7,098 bases of DNA. Source: Desulfatitalea sp. (GTDB lineage Bacteria; Desulfobacterota; Desulfobacteria; Desulfobacterales; Desulfosarcinaceae). The stretch covers positions 1 through 7,098 of the forward strand of contig JABDRH010000303.1 of NCBI GenBank assembly GCA_013041835.1, given 5' to 3'. The notes beneath the pieces are model-generated. The model had not been told where the DNA came from and searched no databases. It saw only the letters and a program-made list of their open reading frames with translations. The position numbers and the translations under genes are program-made. Positions 5,393 to 7,098 of the stretch are shown here, one piece after another; the first letter of the stretch is position 1; each line of letters starts with the position of its first letter.

Positions 5393-6760
5393 CTACAGCA
5401 ACTGTCGCTGCTTCACGTCCATATACTGCCCCACCAACTGGCTGCAAAGCTGCTTCTTTTCCAGCAGAGCAAAGCCCGCACCGTAGCGTCTGAGTTTGCG
5501 CCGGGTGTCGCTAAGCGCCGTCCACGAAATGTGTCCGGTTAGGTGTTCGTAAATGTCCTGCCGGTTGTCGACCGCCTTGGAAGAAAAAAGCGGGTATGCG
5601 CCCGGAGGACGAAACATATTCACCATCAGCAGGTGCTGCCGGGCGGCGACGCGCATGGCGGCGACAAAATTTTCGGACAGCAGCGGATCATCCAGGTTGG
5701 TCAGAAATACCAACAGGGCGCGCTTGCGCAAATGGGTGCCGATGAAGGTGAACAACTCGTCAAAATCAGGCGATACCTTGCGGGGCATGCGGTTGTAAAG
5801 CGCTTCACGGCAGGCGTTAAAATGGGCTTTTCCCCGGCCGGCCTTGATAAAACAATCGGGCGTGCTGCCGAAAATCAGCAATCCGTAGCGGTCGGCGGCC
5901 CGTTCGGCGGTCAGCGCCATCACCAGCGCCGCGGTGATATAGCGCTCGAATATGGTGGTCGTGTCGTTGCTGCCGTCATGCCGTTTCACCTTGCGCCGGT
6001 CGCGGACAAAAGCGGCGCTGCGCCTGCTCAGCAGGGAGGCATCCAGCACCACGTAAATCTCCTGGGACTGCTCCACCTGGAAGACGCGGGTGACGGGAAA
6101 GCGCCGCCGGGCGGTAGCCTTCCAGTCGATGTCTTCATAGCTGTCGCCCGGCAGATAGTCCCGCAGTTGCTCGAACTCGCGCCCCTTGCCCAACTTTCGC
6201 ATGCTTCGCCAGCCCAGTTCGCGGGGATTGAACAGGCCGTTCAGATTCTTTTGATCGGCGGAAAGATTGGGATAAACACGGACTTCACACGTCAGGGAAA
6301 ATTTGCGCCGCATGGCCCACAATCCCCAGCGCGAGGGGATCTCGATGTGGCATGCCGCTGCATGGTGCAGACCACGACGCACGGCACGGCACGGCCAGGA
6401 AACTGAAAATTCCGCCTGCCCATCGGTGAGACGGAGCCGGACCGCTTCATGATCCGAAACCAGGGCCGGCGGCAGGGCCAGGCCGATGCGCACCGGCAAG
6501 GCCGCGGCTTCGGGCTTGGCGATGGTCAGTTGAATATATCCTGTTTTGTTCACGGTCATGCGGACCGTGGACGGCGCGCTAACCGTTACGCCCGCATACC
6601 GTCGCTTGCCACGACGCGCATCGACGGCGGCAACGACAAAAAGCAATGCGGTCACCGCCCAGGCCGCTGTTGTCAGGTCCGTTGAATGTGCGGCGGCCAC
6701 TGTCGCCGGCAGCAGGATAAAACCCGCAAGCAGGATTAAAGGGATGCGCGGTACGATCAT
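5393..6760 (-). CDS. DUF58 domain protein with two N-terminal membrane segments (von Willebrand A-like)
   Basis: The 455-residue protein starts with two hydrophobic segments at about 6-23 and 31-47. A beta-rich region of about 110 residues follows, then the DUF58 core. The hallmark is the stretch from G193 (GREFEQLRDYLPGDSYEDID, then W213-K214) through the VTR and Q231-x-x-E-IYVVLDAS motifs. DUF58 proteins fold like von Willebrand A domains and are usually encoded beside MoxR ATPases, which are proposed to remodel or load metal into them. Here the metal-site motif is degenerate: D240-A-S242-L-L244, and TN at 354-355 where SD is usual. A polar, Arg/Lys-rich insert (about 246-270) precedes the next helix. 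The start ATG overlaps the MoxR stop codon as ATGA, and the nearest AGGA lies about 15 bases upstream, which points to coupled translation. The soluble part is probably attached to the membrane through the N-terminal helices. Its biological role is unknown. Confidence 0.9.
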   Translation of the reverse strand: MIVPRIPLILLAGFILLPATVAAAHSTDLTTAAWAVTALLFVVAAVDARRGKRRYAGVTVSAPSTVRMTVNKTGYIQLTIAKPEAAALPVRIGLALPPALVSDHEAVRLRLTDGQAEFSVSWPCRAVRRGLHHAAACHIEIPSRWGLWAMRRKFSLTCEVRVYPNLSADQKNLNGLFNPRELGWRSMRKLGKGREFEQLRDYLPGDSYEDIDWKATARRRFPVTRVFQVEQSQEIYVVLDASLLSRRSAAFVRDRRKVKRHDGSNDTTTIFERYITAALVMALTAERAADRYGLLIFGSTPDCFIKAGRGKAHFNACREALYNRMPRKVSPDFDELFTFIGTHLRKRALLVFLTNLDDPLLSENFVAAMRVAARQHLLMVNMFRPPGAYPLFSSKAVDNRQDIYEHLTGHISWTALSDTRRKLRRYGAGFALLEKKQLCSQLVGQYMDVKQRQLL

Positions 6761-7098
6761 CGGGGAACGGTCACTTCCTGCATGATTTGATCAATCACTT
6801 CGGCCACGGCCAGCCCCTCGATTTCATATTCGGGCCGTAAAAGGATGCGGTGGCCCAATACAGGCACGGCCAGCGCTTTGATATCGTCGGGGGTGACAAA
6901 GTCTCTCCCGGCCAAGGCGGCCGCAGCCCGGCTGCTCAACAACAGGGCCTGGGTGGCTCTGGGGCCCGCACCCACCAACACCCCCTGATGTTTGCGGGTC
7001 TGGCGCACGATATCCACCAGGTAAGCAATCAGTTCTTCTTTAACGGTGATGCCCGCCAACTGGTTGCGCAGCGATCCGAGCACCTCGGGGCTGATGAC
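6757..7098 (-). CDS. MoxR family AAA+ ATPase, C-terminal lid domain only, cut by window edge
   Basis: Only the last 113 residues are in the window; the Walker A and B ATPase core lies beyond the right edge. The visible part matches the helical lid of MoxR proteins: a helix with YLVDIVRQTR, the sensor-2 motif GAGPRATQALLL (the usual form is GASPRA; the Arg contacts nucleotide), then GRDFVTPDDIKALAVPVLGHRILL. MoxR ATPases form hexameric rings and are thought to act as chaperones that activate von Willebrand A-domain partners or insert metal into them. The gene overlaps the DUF58 gene by 4 bases, the strongest hint that the DUF58 protein is its partner. It is the most upstream gene visible in the operon. 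In related clusters it can be preceded by DUF4129 or DUF4350 genes, which would lie outside this window if present. The frame continues open to the window edge, so no start is seen. Confidence 0.93.
   Translation of the reverse strand, partial: VISPEVLGSLRNQLAGITVKEELIAYLVDIVRQTRKHQGVLVGAGPRATQALLLSSRAAAALAGRDFVTPDDIKALAVPVLGHRILLRPEYEIEGLAVAEVIDQIMQEVTVPR

Noticed and set aside
5543..6406. Open frame of 287 codons on the plus strand, opposite the DUF58 gene
   Set aside because: It is fully antisense to a well-supported gene. Its protein is low-complexity in Gln, Gly and Ala with no domain, as expected from GC-rich codon shadowing.

Overview
The window reads as a stretch of bacterial chromosome with GC-rich, densely packed genes and one AT-richer regulatory gap. 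The style of the proteins suggests a Desulfobacterota (former deltaproteobacterial) sulfate-reducer-like organism. The main reasons are a short single-domain receiver with the core LICMDIMMP and a UvrA with a basic N-terminal extension. This assignment comes from recognising protein style and was not tested by any search. I see no insertion sequence, phage gene, tRNA, rRNA or CRISPR array.

Layout. Positions 1-204 (minus) hold the N-terminal half of a CheY-like response regulator that runs off the left edge. Positions 205-455 are a divergent regulatory gap. It contains the regulator's ribosome binding site, a tiny possible leader ORF, a long-loop inverted repeat, a run of short perfect palindromes, and a sigma70-like promoter candidate for the next gene. 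Positions 456-3380 (plus) encode UvrA, the damage-recognition ATPase of nucleotide excision repair. Positions 3381-3482 separate two converging transcription units and hold a weak hairpin that could terminate both.

From 7098 down to 3483 (minus) four genes are tightly packed in the order MoxR-family AAA+ ATPase (C-terminal part only), DUF58 protein, SpoIIM/DUF95-family membrane protein, RDD-family membrane protein. The first pair overlaps by 4 bases (ATGA), and the later gaps are 25 and 13 bases. The operon promoter and the rest of the MoxR gene lie beyond the right edge.

Function. UvrA and the receiver are ordinary housekeeping and signalling genes with no evident link beyond sharing a divergent intergenic region. 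The four-gene operon is a recurrent but poorly understood bacterial neighbourhood. MoxR ATPases are thought to act as chaperones on von Willebrand A-like partners such as DUF58 proteins, and the two multi-spanning proteins presumably form or anchor a membrane complex. This is the nearest thing in the window to an undescribed system. Its components belong to known families, so the novelty lies in function, not in gene content. The most specific oddities are a missing zinc-ligand cysteine in the first zinc module of UvrA, a degenerate metal site with a polar insert in the DUF58 protein, and a palindrome cluster in front of uvrA.
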